Shown here one piece after another: positions 53,495 through 62,465 of a stretch of 64,000 bases of DNA; within the stretch, counting starts at the first letter, position 1, and each line of letters begins with the position of its first letter. The position numbers and the translations under genes were made by a program. Source of the DNA: Aromatoleum tolulyticum (lineage in GTDB: Bacteria; Pseudomonadota; Gammaproteobacteria; Burkholderiales; Rhodocyclaceae); assembly GCF_900156155.1 (NCBI RefSeq), contig NZ_FTMD01000017.1, forward strand, positions 37,792-101,791, written 5' to 3'. Under the pieces are notes generated by a model, which did not search any database, was not told the DNA's origin, and saw nothing but the letters and a program-made list of their open reading frames with translations.

Positions 53495-55273
53495 ATGAGC
53501 GCCGATCCGAAAGTCTCCGATCCCAAAGTCCTGCTCGCCGACCTGCTGCGTGCCGCGCTGAAAAGCGTCGCCCCCGATCTGACCGAAACGCCGATCCAGC
53601 TGGAGCGCCCCAAGCAGGCCGGTCACGGCGACTTCGCCACCAACCTCGCGCTGCAGCTCGCCAAGCCGCTGCGCCGCAGCCCGCGCGATCTGGCGAACAT
53701 GCTGCTCGCCGAGCTGCCGGAATCGACGCTGGTCGCGAAGGCCGAGGTGGCCGGCGCCGGCTTCATCAACTTCACGCTGAATTCCGGCGCGAAGACTTCC
53801 GTCGTCGCCGACGTGCTCGCGCGCGGCGCCGAGTTCGGCCGCGGCGCGCGTCTCGGCAACAAGGTGCAGGTCGAGTTCGTCTCGGCCAACCCGACCGGCC
53901 CGCTGCACGTCGGCCACGGCCGCGGCGCGGCCTACGGCGCCTCGCTCTCCGCGGTGCTCGACTTCGCCGGTTTTGATGTCACGCGCGAGTACTACATCAA
54001 CGATGCCGGCCGGCAGATGGACATCCTCGCGCTGTCGACCTGGCTGCGCTACCTCGCCTTCCACGGCATCGAGATCGATTTTCCGCCCAATGCCTACCAG
54101 GGCGACTACGTCATCGAGATGGCGCGCGAGATGCGCGAAGGGCACAAGGACCGCTTCGCCAAGGTCTCCGTCGCGCAGATCCTCGACGGCGCACCGGGCC
54201 TGCCCGCGCCCGAGCGCAAGGACGACGAGGCCAAGCAGCAGCGCGAGGAACACCTCGACGTGCTGATCGCCAACGCCAAGCGCCTGCTCGGCGAGGACTA
54301 CCCCTTCGTGCATGGCTTCGCGCTCAACGAGCAGCTCGGCGACGGCCGCGACGACCTGCACGAGTTCGGCGTGCATTTCGACAAGTGGTTCTCCGAGAAG
54401 AGCCTGTTCGATACCGGGCTCGTCGAACGCGTGGTGACCGAGCTCGAGAAGCGCGGCCACATCTACGTGCAGGACGGCGCCAAGTGGTTCCGCTCGACCG
54501 CCTTCGGCGACGAGAAGGACCGCGTCGTGCAGCGCGACAACGGCCTGTATACATACTTCGCGTCCGACATCGCCTACCACCTCAACAAGTACGAGCGCGG
54601 TTTCGACCGCATCATCGACATCTGGGGCGCCGACCACCACGGCTACATCGCGCGCGTGAAGGGCGCGATTGCCGCGCTGGGTCTGCCGTCGGAAAAGCTC
54701 GAAGTGGCGCTGGTGCAATTCGCGGTGCTGTACCGCAACGGCCAGAAGGCGGCGATGTCGACCCGCTCCGGCGAGTTCGTGACGCTGCGCGAGCTGCGCC
54801 GCGAAGTCGGCAACGACGCCTGCCGCTTCTTCTACGTGCTGAGGAAGAGCGACCAGCACCTCGACTTCGACCTCGACCTCGCGAAGAGCCAGAGCAACGA
54901 GAACCCGGTGTTCTACGTGCAATACGCGCACGCCCGCGTCTGTTCGGTGCTGCAGCAGTGGGGTGGCGAGGCCGGCGAGCTGGCCGCGGCAGACCTCGCG
55001 CGTCTCGAGAACGAGCGCGAACTGGCGCTGTGCGCGCGCCTGGGCGCCTTCGCCGAGCTGATCCAGAGCGCCGCCGCCGACTACGCGCCGCACCAGATCG
55101 CGTTCTACCTCAAGGATCTCGCCGGCGAGTTCCACAGCTGGTACAACGCCGAGCGCATGCTGGTCGACGACGAGGCCGTGAAGCTCGCGCGCCTCGCGCT
55201 CGCCGCCGCCGTGCGCCAGGTGCTCGCCAACGGCCTCGCGCTGTTGGGCGTGTCGGCGCCGCAGTCGATGTAA
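53495..55273 (+). CDS. argS: arginyl-tRNA synthetase
   Basis: A 592-residue class I synthetase. The HIGH motif is HVGH at 138-141 in ANPTGPLHVGHGRGAAYGAS, and the KMSK region is the relaxed KAAMSTRSGEF, as in most ArgRS. The N-terminal Add1 domain and C-terminal DALR anticodon-binding domain (NENPVFYVQYAHARVCSVLQ ... YNAERMLVDDE) are present, so the protein is full length. It charges tRNA-Arg with arginine. It starts a plus-strand run with the SPOR protein and dsbA. Confidence 0.97.
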   Translation: MSADPKVSDPKVLLADLLRAALKSVAPDLTETPIQLERPKQAGHGDFATNLALQLAKPLRRSPRDLANMLLAELPESTLVAKAEVAGAGFINFTLNSGAKTSVVADVLARGAEFGRGARLGNKVQVEFVSANPTGPLHVGHGRGAAYGASLSAVLDFAGFDVTREYYINDAGRQMDILALSTWLRYLAFHGIEIDFPPNAYQGDYVIEMAREMREGHKDRFAKVSVAQILDGAPGLPAPERKDDEAKQQREEHLDVLIANAKRLLGEDYPFVHGFALNEQLGDGRDDLHEFGVHFDKWFSEKSLFDTGLVERVVTELEKRGHIYVQDGAKWFRSTAFGDEKDRVVQRDNGLYTYFASDIAYHLNKYERGFDRIIDIWGADHHGYIARVKGAIAALGLPSEKLEVALVQFAVLYRNGQKAAMSTRSGEFVTLRELRREVGNDACRFFYVLRKSDQHLDFDLDLAKSQSNENPVFYVQYAHARVCSVLQQWGGEAGELAAADLARLENERELALCARLGAFAELIQSAAADYAPHQIAFYLKDLAGEFHSWYNAERMLVDDEAVKLARLALAAAVRQVLANGLALLGVSAPQSM

Positions 55274-55288
55274 TCGCCGGAGAACTCC

Positions 55289-55870
55289 GTGAGTCGTGAC
55301 CGCAAGCCCAGCAGGAAATCGAGTCGGCCGGCGAAGAGCCGTGGCGGCGTGATCGTCGGCATCTTCATCGGGCTGGTGCTCGGCGCATTGTTCGCAGCCG
55401 GCGCCGCCTGGTATTTCACGCGCAATTCGCCTTTCCAGACGCCCGCCGCGCCGGCGCCCGCCGCGGCACGTCCGCCCGCGGGCGATCAGCCGCCGGCGTC
55501 GCTGCCGGGCAAGCCGGGCGACCGCCCGGTCGTGAAGCCGGACTTCGAGTTCTACAAGATCCTGCCGCAGGGCGAAGGCGCACCGACCGAGAGCAAGCCC
55601 GCAACGCCCGCCGCCGCGGCACCGGCCGCGCCCGAGAAGCTCTACCTGCAGATCGGGGCATTCGAGAATCCGGCCGAGGCCGACAACCTGAAGGCCAAGC
55701 TCGCGCTGAGCGGCATCGAGGCGAGCGCGCAGCGCGCGCAGCTCCCGGACGGCCGCACCATGCACCGCGTGCGCATCGGCCCGTTCGCGAAGCCGGAAGA
55801 CATGAATCCGGTGCGCGCGCGTCTGTCCGAGGCCGGCTTCACCGGCACGGTCGTGAAGGGCAATCCCTGA
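55289..55870 (+). CDS. SPOR-domain membrane protein (FtsN-like)
   Basis: A 193-residue protein. A basic N-terminus precedes one membrane helix (residues 20-41). An Ala/Pro-rich linker runs to about 115, and a C-terminal SPOR domain follows (EKLYLQIGAFENPAEADNLK ... RVRIGPFAKPEDMNPVRARL). SPOR domains bind glycan strands lacking stem peptides at division sites. The GTG start has GGAG upstream, and argS ends 15 bp before. It resembles FtsN in layout but may be a paralogue. Confidence 0.9.
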   Translation: MSRDRKPSRKSSRPAKSRGGVIVGIFIGLVLGALFAAGAAWYFTRNSPFQTPAAPAPAAARPPAGDQPPASLPGKPGDRPVVKPDFEFYKILPQGEGAPTESKPATPAAAAPAAPEKLYLQIGAFENPAEADNLKAKLALSGIEASAQRAQLPDGRTMHRVRIGPFAKPEDMNPVRARLSEAGFTGTVVKGNP

Positions 55871-55968
55871 GCCCCGTGGCGCACCGCCAGCGGATATGCT
55901 TATAGAATTTCGGGAACAACTCGCAGGGTCTGCCGTCTGAAGCCCTGTCATCAACTCGGGAGTACTGA

Positions 55969-56610
55969 ATGAATCGTCGTGCCGCACTCAAGCAGCTGTC
56001 CGCCCTGACCGCTCTCTCCGCCCTCGGTGGCGCGGCCTGGGCCCAGAAGGCCGGCCAGCCCTTCCAGACCCTGGCCACCAAGGTGCCGACCGAGGTCGCC
56101 GGCAAGATCGAGGTGATCGAGTTCTTCTCCTACGGTTGCCCGCACTGCAACGACTTCGAGCCCCTGCTCAACAACTGGACGAAGACGCTGCCGGCCGACG
56201 TGAACTTCGTGAAGGTGCCCATCACCTTCAACCGCCCCGAATGGACCAACCTCGCGCGCATCTACTACACGCTCGAAGCGATGGGCGAGGCGGCGAAGCT
56301 GGGCCCGGCCGTGTTCGCCGCGATCCACGAGCAGAAGCGCCAGCTGCAGAAGGAAGACGTGCTGCTCGAATGGGCTGGCAGCGTCACCGACTCCAAGCGC
56401 TTCAGCGACACGTGGAAGTCCTTCGGCGTGCAGTCGCGCGTGCAGCGCTCGAACCAGATCGCCGCCGCCTACCGCGTCAGCGGAGTGCCGATGATGGCCG
56501 TCGATGGCCGCTTCATCGTGTCGGCCTCGACCGCCGGCAGCCACGAGGGCATGCTCAAGACCGTGAACGAGCTGGTCGCGCGCGCGCGCTCGGAGAAGGG
56601 CAAGGGCTGA
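55969..56610 (+). CDS. dsbA: thiol:disulfide interchange protein DsbA
   Basis: A 213-residue periplasmic protein with a signal peptide (1-25, ending AAWA). The active site is Cys57-Pro-His-Cys60 in FFSYGCPHCNDF, and the cis-proline loop is VSGVPMMAV. DsbA introduces disulfides into secreted proteins. It lies 98 bp after the SPOR gene on the same strand, a common betaproteobacterial arrangement with argS. Confidence 0.96.
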   Translation: MNRRAALKQLSALTALSALGGAAWAQKAGQPFQTLATKVPTEVAGKIEVIEFFSYGCPHCNDFEPLLNNWTKTLPADVNFVKVPITFNRPEWTNLARIYYTLEAMGEAAKLGPAVFAAIHEQKRQLQKEDVLLEWAGSVTDSKRFSDTWKSFGVQSRVQRSNQIAAAYRVSGVPMMAVDGRFIVSASTAGSHEGMLKTVNELVARARSEKGKG

Positions 56611-56654
56611 CCGGCCCGTAGCGGGACGCTGTCGCGCCCGCGCTGCCAATATTC

Positions 56655-57467
56655 GTGAAGCACGTTTCCCGTCCTGCTTCCTCCGCAAGTCCGGCTCCGG
56701 CCGGACTTCGCGTTTTTCTGACCGGCGCTTCCAGCGGCCTCGGCCAGGCCTTCGCGCGCCATTACGCCGCGCGCGGGGCGCAGCTGGGCCTCGTCGCGCG
56801 GCGCGCGGATGCCTTGGCGCAACTGGCCGCCGAGCTGCCCGGCGCGCATCTCGCGCTGCCGGCCGATGTCGGCGACCGCGATGCCCTCACGCGCGCGGCC
56901 GAAATCTACCTCGCGCAGGTCGGCGTGCCCGACATCGTCATCGCGAATGCGGGCGTGTCGGTCGGCACGCTCACCGAATGCCCCGAAGACCTCCCGGCCT
57001 TCGAGCGCGTCATGCGCACCAATGTGAACGGCATGGTCGCGAGCTTCCAGCCCTTCGTCGAGGCGATGCGCCGGCGCGGCTCCGGGCGGCTCGTCGGCAT
57101 CGCCTCGGTCGCCGGCATCCGCGGCCTGCCCGGGGCGGGCGCGTACAGCGCGTCGAAGGCCGCGGCGATCGCCTACCTCGAAAGCCTGCGCGTCGAGCTG
57201 CGTGGCAGCGGCGTGCGCGTCGTGACGCTCGCGCCGGGCTACATCGCGACGCCGATGACGGCCGTGAACCGGTATCCGATGCCCTTCATGCTGCAGGCCG
57301 ACGAGGCCGCGCGGCGCATGGCGAAAGTCATCGATGCGGGCCGCGGCTACGCCGTCGTGCCGTGGCAGATGGGCGTCGTCGCGCGCGTGCTGCGGGCCCT
57401 GCCGAACCCCGTGTTCGACGCCCTGTTCGCCCGCGCCGGACGCAAGCCGCGCGGGCTGCCGCTGTAG
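56655..57467 (+). CDS. short-chain dehydrogenase/reductase
   Basis: A 270-residue SDR. TGASSGLG at 23-30 binds the cofactor, NAG is at 98-100, catalytic Ser151 and the YxxxK pair Tyr164/Lys168 (GAYSASKAA) are all present. The substrate is unknown. The GTG at 56655 is the earliest start and has no good ribosome site; the real start could be slightly downstream, before residue 18. It is 44 bp downstream of dsbA. Confidence 0.9.
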   Translation: MKHVSRPASSASPAPAGLRVFLTGASSGLGQAFARHYAARGAQLGLVARRADALAQLAAELPGAHLALPADVGDRDALTRAAEIYLAQVGVPDIVIANAGVSVGTLTECPEDLPAFERVMRTNVNGMVASFQPFVEAMRRRGSGRLVGIASVAGIRGLPGAGAYSASKAAAIAYLESLRVELRGSGVRVVTLAPGYIATPMTAVNRYPMPFMLQADEAARRMAKVIDAGRGYAVVPWQMGVVARVLRALPNPVFDALFARAGRKPRGLPL

Positions 57468-57587
57468 CGTCGCGGCAGGGGCCCTTCCCCGCGGCACGCG
57501 ATACGGGTATGGTTGCCCGGATAAGGTGGGCGGTTGCCCGACTGGTCGGCCTGTCGCGGCGCAGCCCCCGTCACGCGGGAGACAGCG

Positions 57588-60500
57588 ATGCAGACACGCC
57601 ACATAGAAAGCGGTGCCGCAAGTTTCGAAGCGATCCTGGAGCAGATCGAACTCAAGCTGCCCGCCGACCAGGCGGCGTCCGTCGGGGCCTTCGCCCGGCG
57701 CTGGTTCGGTCAGGTCGCGCCCGAGGATATCGCCGACTACACCGTCGACGACCTGTACGGCGCGGTGCTCAGCCACTGGCACTTCGCGCGCAAGCACCGC
57801 GGCGGCACACGCCTGCGGGTGTATAACCCCAAGCTCGAGGAGCACGGCTGGGAATCGACCCACACCGTGATCGAGATCGTCAATGACGACATGCCCTTCC
57901 TCGTCGACTCGATCGCGATGGAGGTCAATCGCCAAGGGCTCACGCTGCACCTGATCATCCACCCGGTGATGCGCGTGCTGCGCGATGCCGAAGGGATCTA
58001 CCAGGGCGTCGCCGACGACGCGGACGCGGGGCGCTACGAATCCATCATCCACGTCGAAGTGGACCGGCGTACCGACGCGGCGGATCTCGATGCGCTGCGC
58101 GCAGGCCTCGAGCGTGTGCTCGCCGACGTGCGCGTCGCCGTTGCCGACTGGCCGGCGATGCAGCAGCGCGTCGCGGACGTCATCGCCGAGATCGAGCACA
58201 AGCCGCCGCCGGTTCCCGCGGAGGAAATCGATGAGAGCGTCGCCTTCCTGAAGTGGCTGATGGACGACAACCTCGTCCTGCTCGGCTGCCGCGACTATGC
58301 GCTGACCGCGCCCGACGGCGGTACGCCCGAATTGTCCATCGTCGCGGGCTCGGGGCTCGGGCTGCTGCGCGAAAAGGAGGGCGACAGGCAGTCGCGCTCG
58401 TTCGGCGCCCTGCCGGCGGAGCTGAAATCGACGCTGCCCAATCTGCCGATCCTGCTCACCGTCACCAAGTCGAACACGCGCTCGACGGTGCATCGCGTCG
58501 GCTACATCGACCGCTTCAGCATCAAGCGCTTCGACGCGGATGGCCATGTATGCGGCGAGCATCGCGTGATCGGCCTGCTGGCGTCCACCGCTTACAGCGC
58601 GAGTCCGAAACTGATTCCCTTCCTGCGCCGCAAGGTCGATGCGGTGATCGCGCGCGCCGGCCTGATGCCCAAGAGCCATGCGGCGAAAGCGCTGCTGACC
58701 ATCCTCGAGCGCTATCCGCGCGACGAACTGTTCCAGATCGAGACCGAGGAGCTCTACCACCAGGCGATGGGCATCCTGCACCTGGGGGAGCGGCAGCGCA
58801 CGCGCCTGTTCGTGCGCTGCGATCCCTTCGCCCGCTTCGTCTCCTGCCTGATCTACGTGCCGCGCGAACACTACAACACCGACCAGCGCCTGCGCATGCA
58901 GGCCGTGCTGATGGAAGCCTTCAACGGCGCGAGTTCGGACTTCGACGTGCAGTTCTTCGAGTCGGCGCTCGCGCGCGTGTTGATCATCGTGCGTACGCGC
59001 GGCTCGGAGATCCCGCCTTTCGAGGTGCATGAGCTCGAACAGCGCATCGTGCGCGCGACGCGGCGCTGGGAGGACGAACTACAGCGCGTGCTGCTCGAAC
59101 ATTGCGGCGAGGAGCGCGGCATGGCCCTGCTGCGCCGCTACGGCGGCGCCTTCCCGGCCGGCTACCGCGAGGAGTATTCGCCGCGCGTGGCGGTGTTCGA
59201 CGTCGAGCAGATGGAGTCGGTGGCCGGCGACGGCCTCGCGATGAGCCTCTACATCCCGCTCGAGGCGCCCGCCGGGCGGCTCAACTTCAAGATCTACCGC
59301 GTCGGCGCGCCGGTGCCGCTGTCGCAGAGCCTGCCGATGCTCGAACGCATGGGAGTGAAGGTCATCGACGAGCGCCCGTCCGAGATCGCGCGTCAGGACG
59401 GCGAATGCGTGTGGATCCACGACTTCGGGCTGGCCTACGCGGGAGCGGAGGAGCTCGACGTCGATACCCTGCGCCCGCTCTTTCACGACGCCTTCCTGCG
59501 CGCGTGGCGCGGCGAGATCGAGAGCGACGATTTCAACCGCCTGACCCTGCTGGCCGGCCTCACCTGGCGCGAGATCACGGTGCTGCGCGCCTACGCGAAG
59601 CACATGCGGCAGGCGGCATTCACGTTCAGCCAGGCCTACATGGAGCAGACCCTCGCGGCCTGGCCGCGGCTCGCGCGCCAGCTCGTCGAGCTGTTCTCCC
59701 TGCGCATGGATCCCGCCCGCGTCGAGGATCGCGCCCGCCACGAGGCAAGGGTGCTCGCGGGCATCGACGACGCGCTCAACGGCGTCGCGAACCTCGACGA
59801 GGACCGCATCCTGCGCCAGTTCCTCGCGATGGTGAAGGCGACGCTGCGCACGAACTACTATCAGCGCGGGCCGCATGGCGGCATCAAGCCCTACCTGTCC
59901 TTCAAGTTCGACCCGAAACGCATCCCGAACCTGCCGCAGCCGATGCCGATGTACGAGATCTTCGTCTATGCGCCGCGCTTCGAGGGCGTGCACCTGCGCG
60001 GCGGCAAGGTCGCGCGCGGCGGGCTGCGTTGGTCGGACCGCATGGAGGACTACCGCACCGAGGTGCTGGGCCTGGTGAAGGCGCAGATCGTCAAGAACGC
60101 GGTGATCGTGCCGGTCGGCTCCAAGGGCGGCTTCGTCGTCAAGAACCCGCCGCCGCCGACCGACCGCGAAGCCGTGCTCGCCGAGGGCATCGCGTGCTAC
60201 CGCCTGTACCTGCACGGCCTGCTCGATCTCACCGACAACCTCGTGCAGGGCCGCGTCGTGCCGCCGCCGGACGTGGTGCGCCACGACGGCGACGACCCGT
60301 ATCTGGTCGTCGCCGCCGACAAGGGCACGGCGAGCTTCTCCGACTACGCTAATGCCGTTGCGGCCGAGTACGGCTTCTGGCTCGGCGACGCCTTCGCCTC
60401 CGGCGGCTCGGCCGGCTACGACCACAAGAAGATGGCGATCACCGCGCGCGGGGCGTGGGAGTCGGTCAAGCGCCACTTCCGCGAGCTCGGCATCGACACG

Positions 60501-62405
60501 CAGGAGCAGCCCTTCACCGCCGTCGGCATCGGCGACATGTCGGGCGACGTGTTCGGCAACGGCATGCTGCGTTCGCGCAAGACCCGTCTCATTGCGGCTT
60601 TCGACCATCGCCATGTCTTCATCGATCCGGATCCCGATGCGGAATCGTCCTTCGTCGAGCGCGAACGCCTGTTCGCGCTGCCGCGCTCGTCGTGGCACGA
60701 CTACGACCGCACGAAGATATCCGCGGGCGGCGGGGTGTGGCCGCGCAGCGCCAAGTCGATTGCGCTGACGCCGCAGATGCAGGCCGTGCTCGGCGTCGAC
60801 GCCGAGGCGCTGACGCCGTCCGAACTGATCCGCGCGATCCTGCGCGCGCCGGTCGACCTGCTCTACAACGGCGGCATCGGCACCTACGTGAAGGCGATGA
60901 GCGAGACCGACGCCTCGGTGGGCGACCGCGCCAACGACGCGGTGCGCGTGAACGGCGCCGAACTGCGCTGCCGCGTGATCGGCGAAGGCGGCAACCTCGG
61001 CATGACCCAGCTCGGGCGCATCGAATACGCGCTGAAGGGCGGCAAGCTATACACCGACGCGATCGACAACTCCGGCGGCGTGGATTGCTCCGACCACGAG
61101 GTCAACATCAAGATCCTGCTCAACAGCGTGATCGCCGAAGGCGAGCTCACCGGCAAGCAGCGCGACGCCCTGCTCGTCGAGATGACCGACGAGGTCGCCG
61201 CGCTCGTGCTGCGCGACAACTACGCGCAGACGCAGGTGCTGTCGGTGACGCGCGCGCGCGGCGTGGCGCTGCTCGACGAGCAGGCCGAGTTCATCCGCCG
61301 CCTGAGTTTCGCCGGACGCCTGAACCGCAAGCTCGAGTTCCTGCCGCTCGACGACGAGATCGCCGAACGCGCCGCCGCGCGCATCGGCCTCGTCACGCCC
61401 GAACTCGCCGTACTGCTCGCCTACAGCAAGATCGAACTCTACGACGAGGTGCTCGCGTCCGACGTGCCGGAGGATCCCTATATCGGCAGCGCACTGTCGC
61501 GCTACTTCCCCGCGCCGCTGCGCGAACGCTTCGCCGCGCACATCGCCAGGCATGCGCTGCGCCGCGAGATCATCTCGACGCACGTCATCAACAGCATGAT
61601 CAACCGCGTCGGCCCCACCTTCGTCAGCCGGCTGCAGGGCGAACTCGGGGCGACGGCGGGGGAGATCGTGCGCGCCTACATCGTCACGCGCGAAATCTTC
61701 GGTCTGGTGCCGATCTGGCGCGCCATCGAGGAACTCGACAACCGCGTCGACGACGCCGTCCAGACCGCCATGATCATCGACTGCGGCCGCCTCGTGCAGC
61801 GCGGCACGACATGGTTCCTGCGCCACCGCGAATCGCTCGCCGACCTGCAGGCCACGCTCGCCCGGTTCCGTCCCGGCGTCGAAGCCCTGACCGAGCACCT
61901 GTACCGCCTGGTGTCGGACGACTACCGCGCGCAGCTCGACGCCGTGACCGCGCGCTACGTCGAACGCGGCGTGCCCGGCGAGCTCGCGCTGCGCATCGCC
62001 TTGCTCGACGAGCTGTATTCAGCGCTCGACCTCGTCGAGATCGTCGCCGACACCGGCCGCCCCGAGGGGACGGTGGCCGCGGTGTACTTCACCCTCGGCG
62101 GCCACCTCGACCTGTACTGGCTCGGCGCCCAGATCGCCGCCCTGCCGGCCGACACGCGCTGGCAGAACCTCGCGCGCGGCGCGCTGCGCGTCGACCTGTC
62201 GAACCTCGCCCGCAGTCTCGCGGCGGACATCCTCAAGACCTCGCCCGACCTCGGCCAGCCCGACGACCTCATCGCCGCGTGGGAAGCCCGCCGTACGCAG
62301 CAGATCGACCGCTACCGCCACCTGCTCGCCGACGTGAAGATCGCGCAGGCGATCGAGATGCCGATGCTGTCGGTGCTGCTGAGGGAGCTGCGCGGGATGG
62401 TGTGA
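57588..62405 (+). CDS. gdhB: NAD-specific glutamate dehydrogenase, large (about 180-kDa) type
   Basis: A 1605-residue enzyme of the long NAD-GDH (Bac_GDH) class. The first 700 residues hold ACT-like regulatory domains (PFLVDSIAMEVNRQGLTLHL). The catalytic part has SDRMEDYRTEVLGLVKAQIV, VGSKGGFVVKNPPPP, GGSAGYDHKKMAITARGAWE and YNGGIGTYVKAMSETDASVG. A C-terminal helical region completes it. It oxidises glutamate to 2-oxoglutarate and ammonia. The start follows GGGAGAC. A terminator-like hairpin lies 20 bp after the stop. The glutamate could come from the arginase fusion's pathway (inference). Confidence 0.95.
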   Translation: MQTRHIESGAASFEAILEQIELKLPADQAASVGAFARRWFGQVAPEDIADYTVDDLYGAVLSHWHFARKHRGGTRLRVYNPKLEEHGWESTHTVIEIVNDDMPFLVDSIAMEVNRQGLTLHLIIHPVMRVLRDAEGIYQGVADDADAGRYESIIHVEVDRRTDAADLDALRAGLERVLADVRVAVADWPAMQQRVADVIAEIEHKPPPVPAEEIDESVAFLKWLMDDNLVLLGCRDYALTAPDGGTPELSIVAGSGLGLLREKEGDRQSRSFGALPAELKSTLPNLPILLTVTKSNTRSTVHRVGYIDRFSIKRFDADGHVCGEHRVIGLLASTAYSASPKLIPFLRRKVDAVIARAGLMPKSHAAKALLTILERYPRDELFQIETEELYHQAMGILHLGERQRTRLFVRCDPFARFVSCLIYVPREHYNTDQRLRMQAVLMEAFNGASSDFDVQFFESALARVLIIVRTRGSEIPPFEVHELEQRIVRATRRWEDELQRVLLEHCGEERGMALLRRYGGAFPAGYREEYSPRVAVFDVEQMESVAGDGLAMSLYIPLEAPAGRLNFKIYRVGAPVPLSQSLPMLERMGVKVIDERPSEIARQDGECVWIHDFGLAYAGAEELDVDTLRPLFHDAFLRAWRGEIESDDFNRLTLLAGLTWREITVLRAYAKHMRQAAFTFSQAYMEQTLAAWPRLARQLVELFSLRMDPARVEDRARHEARVLAGIDDALNGVANLDEDRILRQFLAMVKATLRTNYYQRGPHGGIKPYLSFKFDPKRIPNLPQPMPMYEIFVYAPRFEGVHLRGGKVARGGLRWSDRMEDYRTEVLGLVKAQIVKNAVIVPVGSKGGFVVKNPPPPTDREAVLAEGIACYRLYLHGLLDLTDNLVQGRVVPPPDVVRHDGDDPYLVVAADKGTASFSDYANAVAAEYGFWLGDAFASGGSAGYDHKKMAITARGAWESVKRHFRELGIDTQEQPFTAVGIGDMSGDVFGNGMLRSRKTRLIAAFDHRHVFIDPDPDAESSFVERERLFALPRSSWHDYDRTKISAGGGVWPRSAKSIALTPQMQAVLGVDAEALTPSELIRAILRAPVDLLYNGGIGTYVKAMSETDASVGDRANDAVRVNGAELRCRVIGEGGNLGMTQLGRIEYALKGGKLYTDAIDNSGGVDCSDHEVNIKILLNSVIAEGELTGKQRDALLVEMTDEVAALVLRDNYAQTQVLSVTRARGVALLDEQAEFIRRLSFAGRLNRKLEFLPLDDEIAERAAARIGLVTPELAVLLAYSKIELYDEVLASDVPEDPYIGSALSRYFPAPLRERFAAHIARHALRREIISTHVINSMINRVGPTFVSRLQGELGATAGEIVRAYIVTREIFGLVPIWRAIEELDNRVDDAVQTAMIIDCGRLVQRGTTWFLRHRESLADLQATLARFRPGVEALTEHLYRLVSDDYRAQLDAVTARYVERGVPGELALRIALLDELYSALDLVEIVADTGRPEGTVAAVYFTLGGHLDLYWLGAQIAALPADTRWQNLARGALRVDLSNLARSLAADILKTSPDLGQPDDLIAAWEARRTQQIDRYRHLLADVKIAQAIEMPMLSVLLRELRGMV

Positions 62406-62418
62406 GCGGGGCACGGAC

Positions 62419-62451
62419 AAAAAAAGCCCGGCGGCCGCGAGGCCACCGGGC
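62419..62451 (-). terminator. intrinsic terminator of the RTX gene
   Basis: GCCCGGCGGCC pairs with GGCCACCGGGC (62426-62451, one mismatch) and is followed on the minus strand by a run of seven T. It ends the RTX gene and lies just past the stop of the convergent glutamate dehydrogenase gene, which it may also terminate. Confidence 0.85.
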
Positions 62452-62465
62452 GAATCGTCAGGGCG